From Thermoanaerobacterales bacterium (lineage in GTDB: Bacteria; Bacillota; Thermosediminibacteria; Thermosediminibacterales; Tepidanaerobacteraceae), in assembly GCA_012839145.1 (NCBI GenBank), contig DUNY01000461.1:1-13018 (forward strand): a stretch of DNA of 13,018 bases, read 5' to 3'. Shown here piece after piece: positions 7,122 through 13,018 of this stretch (position 1 is its first letter; every line of letters begins with the position of its first letter). The notes under the pieces were generated by a model. The model searched no databases. It saw only the letters and a program-made list of their open reading frames with translations, and was not told the origin of the DNA. Position numbers and translations under genes: made by a program.

Positions 7122-8123
7122 ATGGAAGCAATAATCAAAAATCTACCAGGAGTATTTACATGTATAGTTATTGCAGTGCTTTCTTCGCATTTGGGAGGAC
7201 AAATACCTCTTATAGGAGGGCCTGTTTTTGCTCTTTTCTCAGGGATAATACTAAATCCCTTTATTAAATCAGATAAACGGCTGAGCCCCGGTCTGGATTT
7301 TACATCTAAAAGACTTTTAAAGTTTGCTATTATTTTGTTGGGCTTTAGTCTTAGTATAGGACATATATTGGAGGTCGGCAAAATATCCCTGGCGGTTATG
7401 GTGTTTACATTGGCAGCCTCTTTCGGTTTTGGTCACCTATTTGGTAGATTGTTTAAAATGAACTGGAAACTTTCAAGTCTTATCTCAGCCGGCACAGGAA
7501 TATGCGGCGGTTCGGCCATTGCAGCCTTATCCCCGGTTATTGAAGCTGATGACAGTGACATAACCTATGCAATTACTGCCACTTTTATATTCGACATAGC
7601 AATGATCCTTCTTTTTCCTATAATGGGCAGCAGACTGGGACTTTCAGATTTGGCTTACGGTCTTTGGACGGGGACTGCTGTAAATGACACTTCATCAGTA
7701 GTTGCTGCAGGTTATGCTTATTCCAATGCAGCCGGAGAATTTGCTACAATCGTGAAGTTAACCCGTACACTTTCTATTATACCGACAGTGGTGATATTCT
7801 CTTATATTGCACAAAGGCAAGAAAATAAAATTACCTTGAAAAATGCAAACACATCCATTAAATCCATCTTTCCATATTTCATTATTTTTTTCATACTAGC
7901 TGCAGTAATAAACAGTATTGGCCTCATTCCTCCCCAAGTAGGTTCAATCATTACAAAATCCAGCAAATTTTTTATGATAATGGCACTGGGGGCCATAGGA
8001 TTGAAAACAGATATTAGGGAGGTTAAAAACTCCGGCCTTGTTCCCATGCTTCACGGATTTATCATATCTGCAATTGTTGTGATTGTATCCTTAGGTGTTC
8101 AGGTGTTACTTGGACAAGTATAA
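7122..8123 (+). CDS. YeiH/UPF0324 family putative sulfate (sulfite) exporter
   Basis: This is a polytopic inner-membrane protein of the PSE / UPF0324 family. It has about ten hydrophobic segments and the conserved family motifs GGPVFALFSGIILNP, LLKFAIILLGFSLS, AGTGICGGSAIAALSPVI, GTAVNDTSSVVAAGYAYS and KLTRT. Family members are annotated as sulfate or sulfite exporters on limited evidence. Start: ATG 7122 follows GGAGGAG (7109-7115) with good spacing, whereas ATG 7107 overlaps that site. The product has 333 residues, close to the usual 330-350. It is divergently paired with a LysR regulator, which supports control by an anionic sulfur compound. The hlyIII-like gene lies 120 nt downstream on the same strand and could be co-transcribed. 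Confidence 0.92.
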   Translation: MEAIIKNLPGVFTCIVIAVLSSHLGGQIPLIGGPVFALFSGIILNPFIKSDKRLSPGLDFTSKRLLKFAIILLGFSLSIGHILEVGKISLAVMVFTLAASFGFGHLFGRLFKMNWKLSSLISAGTGICGGSAIAALSPVIEADDSDITYAITATFIFDIAMILLFPIMGSRLGLSDLAYGLWTGTAVNDTSSVVAAGYAYSNAAGEFATIVKLTRTLSIIPTVVIFSYIAQRQENKITLKNANTSIKSIFPYFIIFFILAAVINSIGLIPPQVGSIITKSSKFFMIMALGAIGLKTDIREVKNSGLVPMLHGFIISAIVVIVSLGVQVLLGQV

Positions 8124-8243
8124 TTGCTATGGATGGATATAATAATAAAGCCATTTTTTAAAGGGATTTCAAATATTATACCGAATACTAATACAAGAAT
8201 AATTTTGAAACAACGAAATGGTAATTCGATAGGGGGTAGAGTA

Positions 8244-8876
8244 ATGAGAGAACCGGTTAACACATGGACCCATTTTGTGACCTTTTTGGCAGGCGTAGTG
8301 GGCTTGGCGTTTTTGATCGTCCTTTCTCGTAACAACCCTTCAAAATTAATAACAATGACAATTTATGGTGTCAGCGTTATTATGTTGTATGGAGCCAGTA
8401 CGGTCTATCACTGGGTCAAGACCACTCCGGAGAAACAGCTTGTACTGAGAAAACTGGACCATATATCAATTTTCCTGTTAATTGCCGGTACCTACACCCC
8501 TGTGCTTTACTATGGCCTGGACGGTATATGGAGATGGACAATGCTTAGTGCGGTTTGGGCATTGTCATTAACTGGTATAGTGCTTAAAGTGTTTTTTATT
8601 GGGGTTCACCGCTCGGTTTCAACGGCGTTTTACATTTCACTGGGATGGATGGCTTTGATTCCACTGGCCAAATTAGTTCAGAGCTTCCCGATTGAGGCGA
8701 CTATTCTTTTGTTTCTAGGTGGATTTGCCTATACGATTGGTGGGGTAATCTATGCAACCAAGATTTTTAACTTTTTCCCGAATAAATTTGGGTTTCATGA
8801 GGTCTTTCATATATTTATTTCACTTGGCTCGGTATTGCATTTTATAATGATTAAGCGATTTGTTCTACCTATGTAA
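8244..8876 (+). CDS. Hemolysin III family (PAQR-type) membrane protein
   Basis: This is a seven-span membrane protein of the HlyIII/TrhA/PAQR family. Visible hallmarks are REPVNTWTHFVTF at the N-terminus (family E-x-x-N-x-x-T/SH), STVYHW in span 2 to 3, KLDHISIFLLIAGTYTPV, and FGFHEVFHIFISLGSVLHF near the C-terminus. The histidines in YH, FHEVFH and LHF, with the DH of KLDH, form the presumed metal site and PAQR core. The start at ATG 8244 is supported by GGGGG at 8232-8236; upstream in-frame codons to 8124 have no such signal and no membrane character. The product has 210 residues, the standard length. Despite the name, hemolysis is not an established role for most members; membrane-energy or fluidity homeostasis has been proposed. 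Confidence 0.94.
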   Translation: MREPVNTWTHFVTFLAGVVGLAFLIVLSRNNPSKLITMTIYGVSVIMLYGASTVYHWVKTTPEKQLVLRKLDHISIFLLIAGTYTPVLYYGLDGIWRWTMLSAVWALSLTGIVLKVFFIGVHRSVSTAFYISLGWMALIPLAKLVQSFPIEATILLFLGGFAYTIGGVIYATKIFNFFPNKFGFHEVFHIFISLGSVLHFIMIKRFVLPM

Positions 8877-8892
8877 AACATGTTCAGCAACA

Positions 8893-8930
8893 AAAGCATT
8901 GCCGAAACTAACGGCAATGCTTTCTATCAT
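8893..8930 (+). terminator. Hairpin terminator after the hemolysin III-like gene
   Basis: A perfect 12-bp stem AAAGCATTGCCG (8893-8904) / CGGCAATGCTTT (8912-8923) with a 7-nt loop. The following tract CTATCATTTT is only moderately T-rich. It lies 16 nt after the stop and before the next promoter. Confidence 0.75.
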
Positions 8931-8993
8931 TTTAAATGGACTTTACTTACAGCTGATTTAATATTTCGGTTAAATCCCAATAAAAACGAGGGT

Positions 8994-9019
8994 TTGACAA
9001 ATGATTCATATGTTATGAT
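8994..9019 (+). promoter_or_regulatory. Candidate promoter of the SGNH esterase gene
   Basis: A perfect TTGACA lies at 8994-8999 and an extended -10 (TGtTATGAT) at 9011-9019, but they are only 14 nt apart. The extended -10 probably acts without that -35, or the TATATA at 9021-9026 is used instead. Confidence 0.45.
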
Positions 9020-9059
9020 GTATATAAAGTTAAAATTTGTTTAACGAGGTGCTAAAAGA

Positions 9060-9704
9060 ATGAAGACAATACTTTGTTATGGTGATTCAAATACTTGGGG
9101 ATATAAACCCGATGGTACAGGGCGATACCCGAAACACATACGCTGGACCAGTGTACTGCAAAACGAACTAGGCGGCAGTTATGATGTTATTGCCGAGGGT
9201 TTAAATGGCAGGACTACTGTTTGGAACGATCCAGTTAGAGGTGAATATAGAAATGGAAAGTCATATTTGTTGCCCTGCCTACATACTCATAAGCCTATAG
9301 ATTTAGTAATATTATTTTTAGGAAGCAATGATTTAAAGTGCAGATTTAGCGTAAGTTCTTATGAAATAGCACAGAGTGTAGAAATGTTGGTAAATATTAT
9401 TAAAAAAAGTGAAACAGGGCCTAACATGAATTCACCCGAAATACTTGTCATAATACCGCCACCATTACTAATTCCAAAAGAAGCGAGAAAATCAGATCAT
9501 CTAATTCCTGAGTTTGTAAAAGCAGCAGAGAAGAGCAAGCATTTTTCCAAAGATTTTACAGAAGTGCTTAGCAGACAATGCCATTTAATAGATTCATCAA
9601 AGTTAATTAAAACTAGTGAAATAGATGGAATGCATTTAGATTCGGAAAGCCATGCCATATTAGGAAAAGAAGTGGCTAAATATATAACACTGAACATACT
9701 ATAG
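9060..9704 (+). CDS. SGNH/GDSL-family hydrolase (arylesterase-like)
   Basis: This is an esterase of the SGNH superfamily, with no signal peptide, so probably cytoplasmic. All four blocks are visible: block I CYGDSNTWGY with nucleophile Ser10, block II GLNGR (47-51, oxyanion Gly), block III LGSNDLK (Gly88, Asn90), and block V DGMHLD with Asp189 and His192 completing the triad. GDSNTWG and LNGRTT are typical of the arylesterase / acyl-CoA thioesterase I-like branch. Length is 214 residues, as expected. ATG 9060 is preceded by GAGGTG at 9046-9051. The gene stands alone between the hairpin at 8893-8930 and the strong promoter of the T-box unit; no clear terminator follows it. The natural substrate is unknown, probably short acyl or aryl esters or acetylated sugars. 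Confidence 0.93.
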   Translation: MKTILCYGDSNTWGYKPDGTGRYPKHIRWTSVLQNELGGSYDVIAEGLNGRTTVWNDPVRGEYRNGKSYLLPCLHTHKPIDLVILFLGSNDLKCRFSVSSYEIAQSVEMLVNIIKKSETGPNMNSPEILVIIPPPLLIPKEARKSDHLIPEFVKAAEKSKHFSKDFTEVLSRQCHLIDSSKLIKTSEIDGMHLDSESHAILGKEVAKYITLNIL

Positions 9705-9744
9705 CTCATCCCAACAAACAAAAGATGCTGTTACGATAAATGAT

Positions 9745-9773
9745 TTGACATTTTTCAATTTTAGGCATATAGT
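9745..9773 (+). promoter_or_regulatory. Strong promoter of the T-box / NSS transporter unit
   Basis: Consensus -35 TTGACA (9745-9750), a 17-nt spacer, and -10 TATAGT (9768-9773, five of six bases). The start would be near 9780, about 20 nt before the T-box stem I. Confidence 0.85.
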
Positions 9774-9800
9774 ATTAAACAGTAATAAAATATAAACATT

Positions 9801-10073
9801 GGCGATGACGGAGAAGATAAGCATTGACACTGTAACTACAGAGAGCCGGGGTTGGTGAGAACTGGTTTTACAAGACGATGTGCATATTCCCTCCCGAGTT
9901 TTTGCTCTAAACGGAAACAAGTAGGAGCAAAGGGTAGTCTCCCTTAACAAAGGACTATAGTTTAGTGTAACAGCAGACTAGAATTAGAGCATTCCGGATA
10001 TAGTCTAACTATATTTAGGATAGAGTGGTACCGTGAACAAAGTTTCACCTCTAAGTGAGGTGGAACTTTTTTT
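9801..10073 (+). promoter_or_regulatory. T-box riboswitch with terminator/antiterminator
   Basis: This is a tRNA-sensing leader of the NSS transporter gene. Stem I begins with the K-turn-like GATGA (9804-9808). GGAG (9810-9813) pairs with CTCC (9891-9894) below, and GCATTG (9821-9826) with CGATGT (9876-9881) above, the internal (specifier) loop. Its 3' side is 9882-9890, containing overlapping UAU (Tyr), AUU (Ile) and UUC (Phe, running into the lower stem). The distal part has AGAGAG and the GGTGAGAACTGG element. The T-box core is at about 10016-10035 with bulge UGGU (10026-10029), matching a tRNA ending in ACCA. The antiterminator pairs AGAG (10022-10025) with CUCU (10049-10052). The competing terminator is a 13-bp stem, 10039-10051 with 10057-10069, followed by seven Ts. 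Uncharged tRNA should switch the gene on. Confidence 0.92.
10039..10073 (+). terminator. T-box regulated intrinsic terminator
   Basis: Thirteen paired bases (one G-U) form AAAGTTTCACCTC / GAGGTGGAACTTT with loop TAAGT and a run of seven Ts ending at 10073. The left arm overlaps the antiterminator's 3' arm, so the two structures exclude each other. Confidence 0.93.
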
Positions 10074-10144
10074 GATTTATATATTTTCGATCGATCGATA
10101 AAAATTGGCTGGCTAATTTCAAAACCAATCAAAGGAGGTTTAAC

Positions 10145-11503
10145 ATGAAACAAATAGTAAGAGACAAATGGTCTTCCAAGGCGGGCTTCGTATTAGCTGC
10201 TGCAGGTTCGGCCGTAGGCTTAGGTAATATATGGAAGTTTCCATATAGTGTCGGCGTCAATGGTGGCGGAGCATATGTAGCTCTCTATCTTCTATTTTTG
10301 GTGATTATCGGTATGCCCCTTATGCTTGCTGCGATAACTCTCGGCAGAAAAACCCAATTATCGGTTTTCGGTGCATATAAAAGCATAGATAAGCGTTGGT
10401 CTTTCGTGGGAGCATTGGCGGTGATTTGCGGTTTTGTAATATTGGCCTTCTATTCTGCAGTAGGAGGATGGGTTCTCTATTATTTTAAAAATGCAGTTAC
10501 CGGAAGGTTAAATACTACGGATCCTACAGTCTTAGCGGGAATTTTTACAGATATGATGAATTCCCCTAAAATCCTAATATTTTATCAATTGATTTTTATG
10601 TTGATGACTATCATGATAGTTATTAAAGGTATCAAAAAGGGAATCGAAAGCAGTTCCAAAATAATGATGCCTGCACTCTTTATCCTTCTTATAATAATTG
10701 CCATAAGAAGTGTTACATTAAAGGGCAGTATGGAAGGAATCAAGTTCTTATTAGTTCCGGATTTCTCGAAAATAACCATGGATGTGGCTAAAAATGCCAT
10801 GGGACAGGTGTTTTTCTCCCTCAGCATAGGTATGGGGGTTATGATAACATATGGCAGCTACTTAGGTAAAGAAGAAAATCTGTTAAGTACGGCTGTCTCC
10901 ATTCCAATATTAGATACCCTTGCGGCCTTGATAGCAGGTTTTGCTACAATACCGGCGGTCTTTGCCTTGGGTTTTGAAGCGGGAGAAGGGCCTGGACTTA
11001 TGTTTATAACATTACCGGCGGTTTTTGCATCAATGCCCATGGGGCAACTCTTTTGTATAGCATTTTTCCTGTTGGTCATATTTGCAGCCTTAACGTCTTC
11101 CATGTCAATGTTGGAAATATGTGTATCCTATTTTGTAGATGAGCGAAACAAGGACAGAAAAAAAGCCACATTGACAATTGGAGCTTTAATATTCCTGCTG
11201 GGTATACCTGCATCCCTGTCCTTAGTTGAAGGTAGTGGTTTTAGACTGGGCAGTTTAACTTTCTTTGATGCCTATGACAAGTTGTCTGCTAATATCCTAC
11301 TTACAACCGGTGCATTTTTGCTTAGTATCTTTGTTGCATGGGTGGTCACAACTAAAGAGGCCGTGAAGGAAATTGAGAGTTCAGGAGTTGAGTTTAAGCT
11401 GGCCAATGTCTGGAGTTTCTTGCTGAAATATATTGTGCCAGTAGGTGTGTTTATAATACTGGTAAATTCCTATAAAGACTTCATAGTTTCTATACTCCAA
11501 TAG
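10145..11503 (+). CDS. Sodium-dependent amino acid transporter (NSS/SNF family)
   Basis: This is a membrane symporter of the neurotransmitter:sodium symporter family (LeuT fold) that imports an amino acid with Na+. The N-terminus RDKWSSKAGFVLAAAGSAVGL, then GNIWKFPYSVGVNGGGAY, is the hallmark of span 1, whose unwound part binds substrate and sodium. Further family features are GMPLMLAAITLGR (span 2), FFSLSIGMGVMITYGSYLG (span 6) and FAALTSSMSMLEICVSYFVDE (span 8, with the Na+-binding Ser/Thr pair). The length of 452 residues and an apparent 11 rather than 12 spans fit bacterial MhsT/Tyt1-like members. ATG 10145 follows AAGGAGG at 10132-10138. The T-box upstream ties expression to starvation for one amino acid; the specifier candidates (Tyr, Ile, Phe) suit a hydrophobic or aromatic substrate. 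The gene is the only one in its unit. Confidence 0.95.
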   Translation: MKQIVRDKWSSKAGFVLAAAGSAVGLGNIWKFPYSVGVNGGGAYVALYLLFLVIIGMPLMLAAITLGRKTQLSVFGAYKSIDKRWSFVGALAVICGFVILAFYSAVGGWVLYYFKNAVTGRLNTTDPTVLAGIFTDMMNSPKILIFYQLIFMLMTIMIVIKGIKKGIESSSKIMMPALFILLIIIAIRSVTLKGSMEGIKFLLVPDFSKITMDVAKNAMGQVFFSLSIGMGVMITYGSYLGKEENLLSTAVSIPILDTLAALIAGFATIPAVFALGFEAGEGPGLMFITLPAVFASMPMGQLFCIAFFLLVIFAALTSSMSMLEICVSYFVDERNKDRKKATLTIGALIFLLGIPASLSLVEGSGFRLGSLTFFDAYDKLSANILLTTGAFLLSIFVAWVVTTKEAVKEIESSGVEFKLANVWSFLLKYIVPVGVFIILVNSYKDFIVSILQ

Positions 11504-11522
11504 AACAACAATCATATGTCAC

Positions 11523-11568
11523 GGGGACGTTTCGTTTGTCAGGTTTTGATGACAAACGAAACGTCCCC
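11523..11568. repeat. 18-bp perfect inverted repeat, REP/MITE-like
   Basis: GGGGACGTTTCGTTTGTC (11523-11540) and its exact complement (11551-11568) flank a 10-nt loop. There is no T-tract after it, so it is not a classical terminator, although it lies 20 nt after the NSS gene. GGGGACG-type palindromes are common interspersed repeats in clostridial genomes. Confidence 0.8.
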
Positions 11569-11574
11569 TGTTCC

Positions 11575-11869
11575 CTACCTGTTTATAATAAGCTTATCGA
11601 CATAATCCTTTGCTTCTTTTAACCCCATTCCAGTAACATCTCTTAACTTTTTTATTGCCTTAACAAGTTTTATTTGCCTCAACAAGTTTTATAAGTTCAT
11701 CTTTCAACTCATCATTTATGCTCTCTATATATGGTTCAGGTAATCCAAGATGCTCAATAATTCTATCTAGCTTTGATTCTATTCGCTCTTGATTGCGTTG
11801 TAATGTATTGATATTCATATTAAAAATAGTAAATAAAATAATTATTAAACCTATAGGTACATATTCCAT
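11575..11869 (-). pseudogene. Broken small membrane protein with L7/L12 C-terminal-like domain
   Basis: The first frame starts at ATG 11869, with GAGG 8 nt upstream (a longer in-frame ORF extends to 11950). It encodes a membrane anchor (EYVPIGLIIILFTIFNM), then a charged helix NTLQRNQERIESKLDRIIEHL, and IESINDELKDELIKLV, before stopping at 11660-11662. The downstream frame continues as KAIKKLRDVTGMGLKEAK, then DYVDKLIINR, stopping at 11575-11577. The TGMGLKEAKDYVD stretch is the hallmark of the ribosomal L7/L12 C-terminal fold. Small anchored proteins of exactly this plan occur in Firmicutes. The frames are joined across a 19-bp tandem duplication (11655-11692); removing one copy restores a single ORF of about 91 codons. 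The full-length function is unknown. A truncated product of 69 residues could still be made. Confidence 0.8.
11655..11692. repeat. 19-bp tandem duplication
   Basis: TTGCCTTAACAAGTTTTAT (11655-11673) and TTGCCTCAACAAGTTTTAT (11674-11692) are adjacent and differ at one base. Because 19 is not a multiple of three, the second copy shifts the frame of the small gene that contains it. Confidence 0.9.
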
Positions 11870-11972
11870 ATTTTCAACCTCATCTCCAAATAATATTATA
11901 AAACATCTAATTAGCTTATCCCCAATAATACTAATGATTATAGTTTTCATAGCTTCACATACTATTATGATG

Positions 11973-12006
11973 TGTCACAAGACCCTTCGCTTTGCTCAGG
12001 ATGACA
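11973..12006. repeat. Interspersed hairpin repeat (CCTTCGCTTTGCTCAGG type)
   Basis: TGTCA (11973-11977) and TGACA (12002-12006) are inverted ends, with CCT (11984-11986) / AGG (11998-12000) and GC-TTT-GC inside. From memory, a sequence of this kind recurs in many bacterial genomes as a short interspersed repeat. It lies in non-coding DNA between the broken gene and trxB. Confidence 0.6.
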
Positions 12007-12065
12007 GAATTAAAAATAATTATTTCACATCCTTCTACTTATACGAAAAAACTGACATAACAATG

Positions 12066-12088
12066 AGGGACGGCTCAAGACCGTCCCT
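12066..12088. repeat. Short palindrome at the trxB 3' end
   Basis: AGGGACGG (12066-12073) and CCGTCCCT (12081-12088) form an 8-bp stem around CTCAAGA, overlapping the trxB stop codon (12087-12089 on the - strand). The T-run on the - strand comes only about 15 nt later, so a terminator role is possible but weak. GGGACGG palindromes are often interspersed repeats. Confidence 0.55.
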
Positions 12089-13001
12089 ACTGTTCTTCAA
12101 TAAATTTGCCCGCCTCCACAGCGGCGATGGCCCCGTCGGCTACGGCAGTTACCACCTGGCGCAGGGATTTTTTGCGTATGTCACCAGCAGCAAAAAGGCC
12201 GGGGACCTGAGTTTTCATATGTTCATCGGTGACGATGTAACCTTGCTCGTCCAACTGAACCAAGTCTTTGACAAAATCAGTGTTAGGGGTGTAGCCGATA
12301 GCGATAAAAACTCCGTCTACAGAAACAGAGCTCAGCTTTCCTGTTTTTACATTTTTGACTACTACTTCCTCAACGGTATCTTTACCCTCTATTTCATGTA
12401 ATACCGAGTCCCAGATGAACTTGATTTTATCATTATTAAAAGCACGCTCTTGAAGGATTTTGGTGGCCCTTAGTTCATCCCGGCGGTGGATTACATAAAT
12501 GCTGCTGGCAAATCGGGTCAAATATAAAGCTTCTTCAATGGCAGTATCACCGCCGCCTACTATAACTATAGGCTTATTAGAATAGAAAGCTCCATCACAG
12601 GTTGCACAGTAGGAAACCCCCTTGCCTGTGAATTCTTTTTCCCCCTTTACTCCCACCTTACGCGGTTGGGCACCTGTAGCCAAAATTACACTCTTGGCCT
12701 CAAGACTTTCACCCTTCATATAAATAATAAACTTATCGTCCTTTTTCTCTATTTTTTCAACATCACCGTTTAGAAACTCTGCACCGAAGCTTTCAGCCTG
12801 CGTTTTAATGGCATCGGCAAGATCGGCACCGCCTACGCCTTCAGCGAATCCCGGATAGTTTTCTATTCGATATGTTATAGCAGCTTGCCCGCCGGGGAAC
12901 ATCTTTTCAACGATAACTGTTGAAAGCTTTGCCCTTGCAGCATAAAGTCCCGCAGAGAGACCGGCAGGTCCCGCACCTATAATGGCCACATCATAAATCA
13001 T
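12087..13001 (-). CDS. trxB: Thioredoxin reductase (NADPH, FAD-dependent)
   Basis: Thioredoxin-disulfide reductase passes electrons from NADPH through FAD and a redox disulfide to thioredoxin in the cytoplasm. The FAD-binding Rossmann motif is GAGPAG (residues 9-14). The active-site disulfide is Cys132-Ala-Thr-Cys135, followed by DGAF. The NADPH-binding GGGDTA is at 149-154, with HRRDELRA (172-179), whose arginines contact the 2'-phosphate of NADPH. The C-terminal GLFAAGDIR closes the FAD site. Length is 304 residues, standard for the low-molecular-weight type. The start at 13001 has AAGGCGGG a few bases upstream. The upstream neighbour is beyond the window; in many Clostridia it would be trxA. 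It ends next to a palindrome and faces the repeat-rich gap. Confidence 0.96.
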   Translation of the reverse strand: MIYDVAIIGAGPAGLSAGLYAARAKLSTVIVEKMFPGGQAAITYRIENYPGFAEGVGGADLADAIKTQAESFGAEFLNGDVEKIEKKDDKFIIYMKGESLEAKSVILATGAQPRKVGVKGEKEFTGKGVSYCATCDGAFYSNKPIVIVGGGDTAIEEALYLTRFASSIYVIHRRDELRATKILQERAFNNDKIKFIWDSVLHEIEGKDTVEEVVVKNVKTGKLSSVSVDGVFIAIGYTPNTDFVKDLVQLDEQGYIVTDEHMKTQVPGLFAAGDIRKKSLRQVVTAVADGAIAAVEAGKFIEEQ

Positions 13002-13018
13002 ATTTATTCCCGCCTTTC

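Noticed and set aside
8124..8243. A 40-residue N-terminal extension of the hemolysin III-like protein
   Set aside because: The GGGGG ribosome site precedes ATG 8244, and the family begins there with the conserved E-x-x-N-x-x-TH motif.
9699..9950. A - strand ORF of 83 codons opposite the T-box leader
   Set aside because: It overlaps the strong promoter and stem I of the T-box, lacks a ribosome site and resembles no protein.
10087..10100. The tandem CGAT repeat (TCGATCGATCGAT) before the NSS gene
   Set aside because: It is too short and simple to assign a function; it lies between the T-box terminator and the ribosome site.
11523..11568. The 18-bp inverted repeat as the start of a CRISPR or the end of an insertion sequence
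   Set aside because: There is no repeated spacer-like array and no transposase gene or target duplication nearby.
11793..12401. A 202-codon + strand ORF across the repeat region and the trxB 3' end
   Set aside because: It runs antisense to the broken L7/L12-like gene and trxB, crosses three repeats, and has no ribosome site or recognisable domain.

Overview
The window looks like chromosomal DNA from an anaerobic, low-GC member of the Clostridia. The clues are an AT-rich composition, strong AGGAGG-type ribosome binding sites, the C-terminal part of the [FeFe]-hydrogenase maturase HydF, and a T-box leader. I cannot name the genus.

Layout. (1) Positions 1-3430, + strand: the end of hydF, then a sulfonate/nitrate/taurine-type ABC importer. 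Its permease and ATPase genes are tightly linked. Its lipoprotein binding protein lies 0.4 kb further on, behind an unexplained GC-rich block. (2) 3500-5400, + strand: a terminator, an EamA/DMT-family transporter, and a stand-alone PurC-like SAICAR synthetase with its own promoter. (3) 5525-7009, - strand: a GNAT N-acetyltransferase and a LysR-type regulator. (4) 7122-8876, + strand: a YeiH/UPF0324 (putative sulfate exporter family) protein divergent from the LysR gene, then a hemolysin-III family membrane protein and a hairpin. (5) 9060-9704: an SGNH/GDSL esterase. (6) 9745-11503: a strong promoter, a T-box riboswitch with its terminator, and a neurotransmitter:sodium symporter (NSS) for an amino acid. 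(7) 11505-12090: a repeat-rich region with a small broken gene (membrane anchor plus L7/L12 C-terminal-like domain, interrupted by a 19-bp tandem duplication). (8) 12087-13001, - strand: thioredoxin reductase trxB.

The clearest regulatory logic is the T-box: uncharged cognate tRNA should permit transcription of the amino-acid symporter. The LysR/YeiH pair resembles the divergent yeiE-yeiH arrangement linked to sulfite handling, and inverted AGGT/ACCT half-sites lie between the genes. The sulfonate-type ABC importer could supply sulfonate sulfur, but its substrate cannot be read from sequence.

I found no CRISPR array, prophage, complete insertion sequence, rRNA or tRNA. Most of the window is ordinary metabolic and transport DNA. 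The parts most worth a second look are the block at 2180-2420, the duplication-broken gene at 11575-11869, the T-box specifier, the LysR operator layout, and the permease with no ordinary start codon behind its Shine-Dalgarno.
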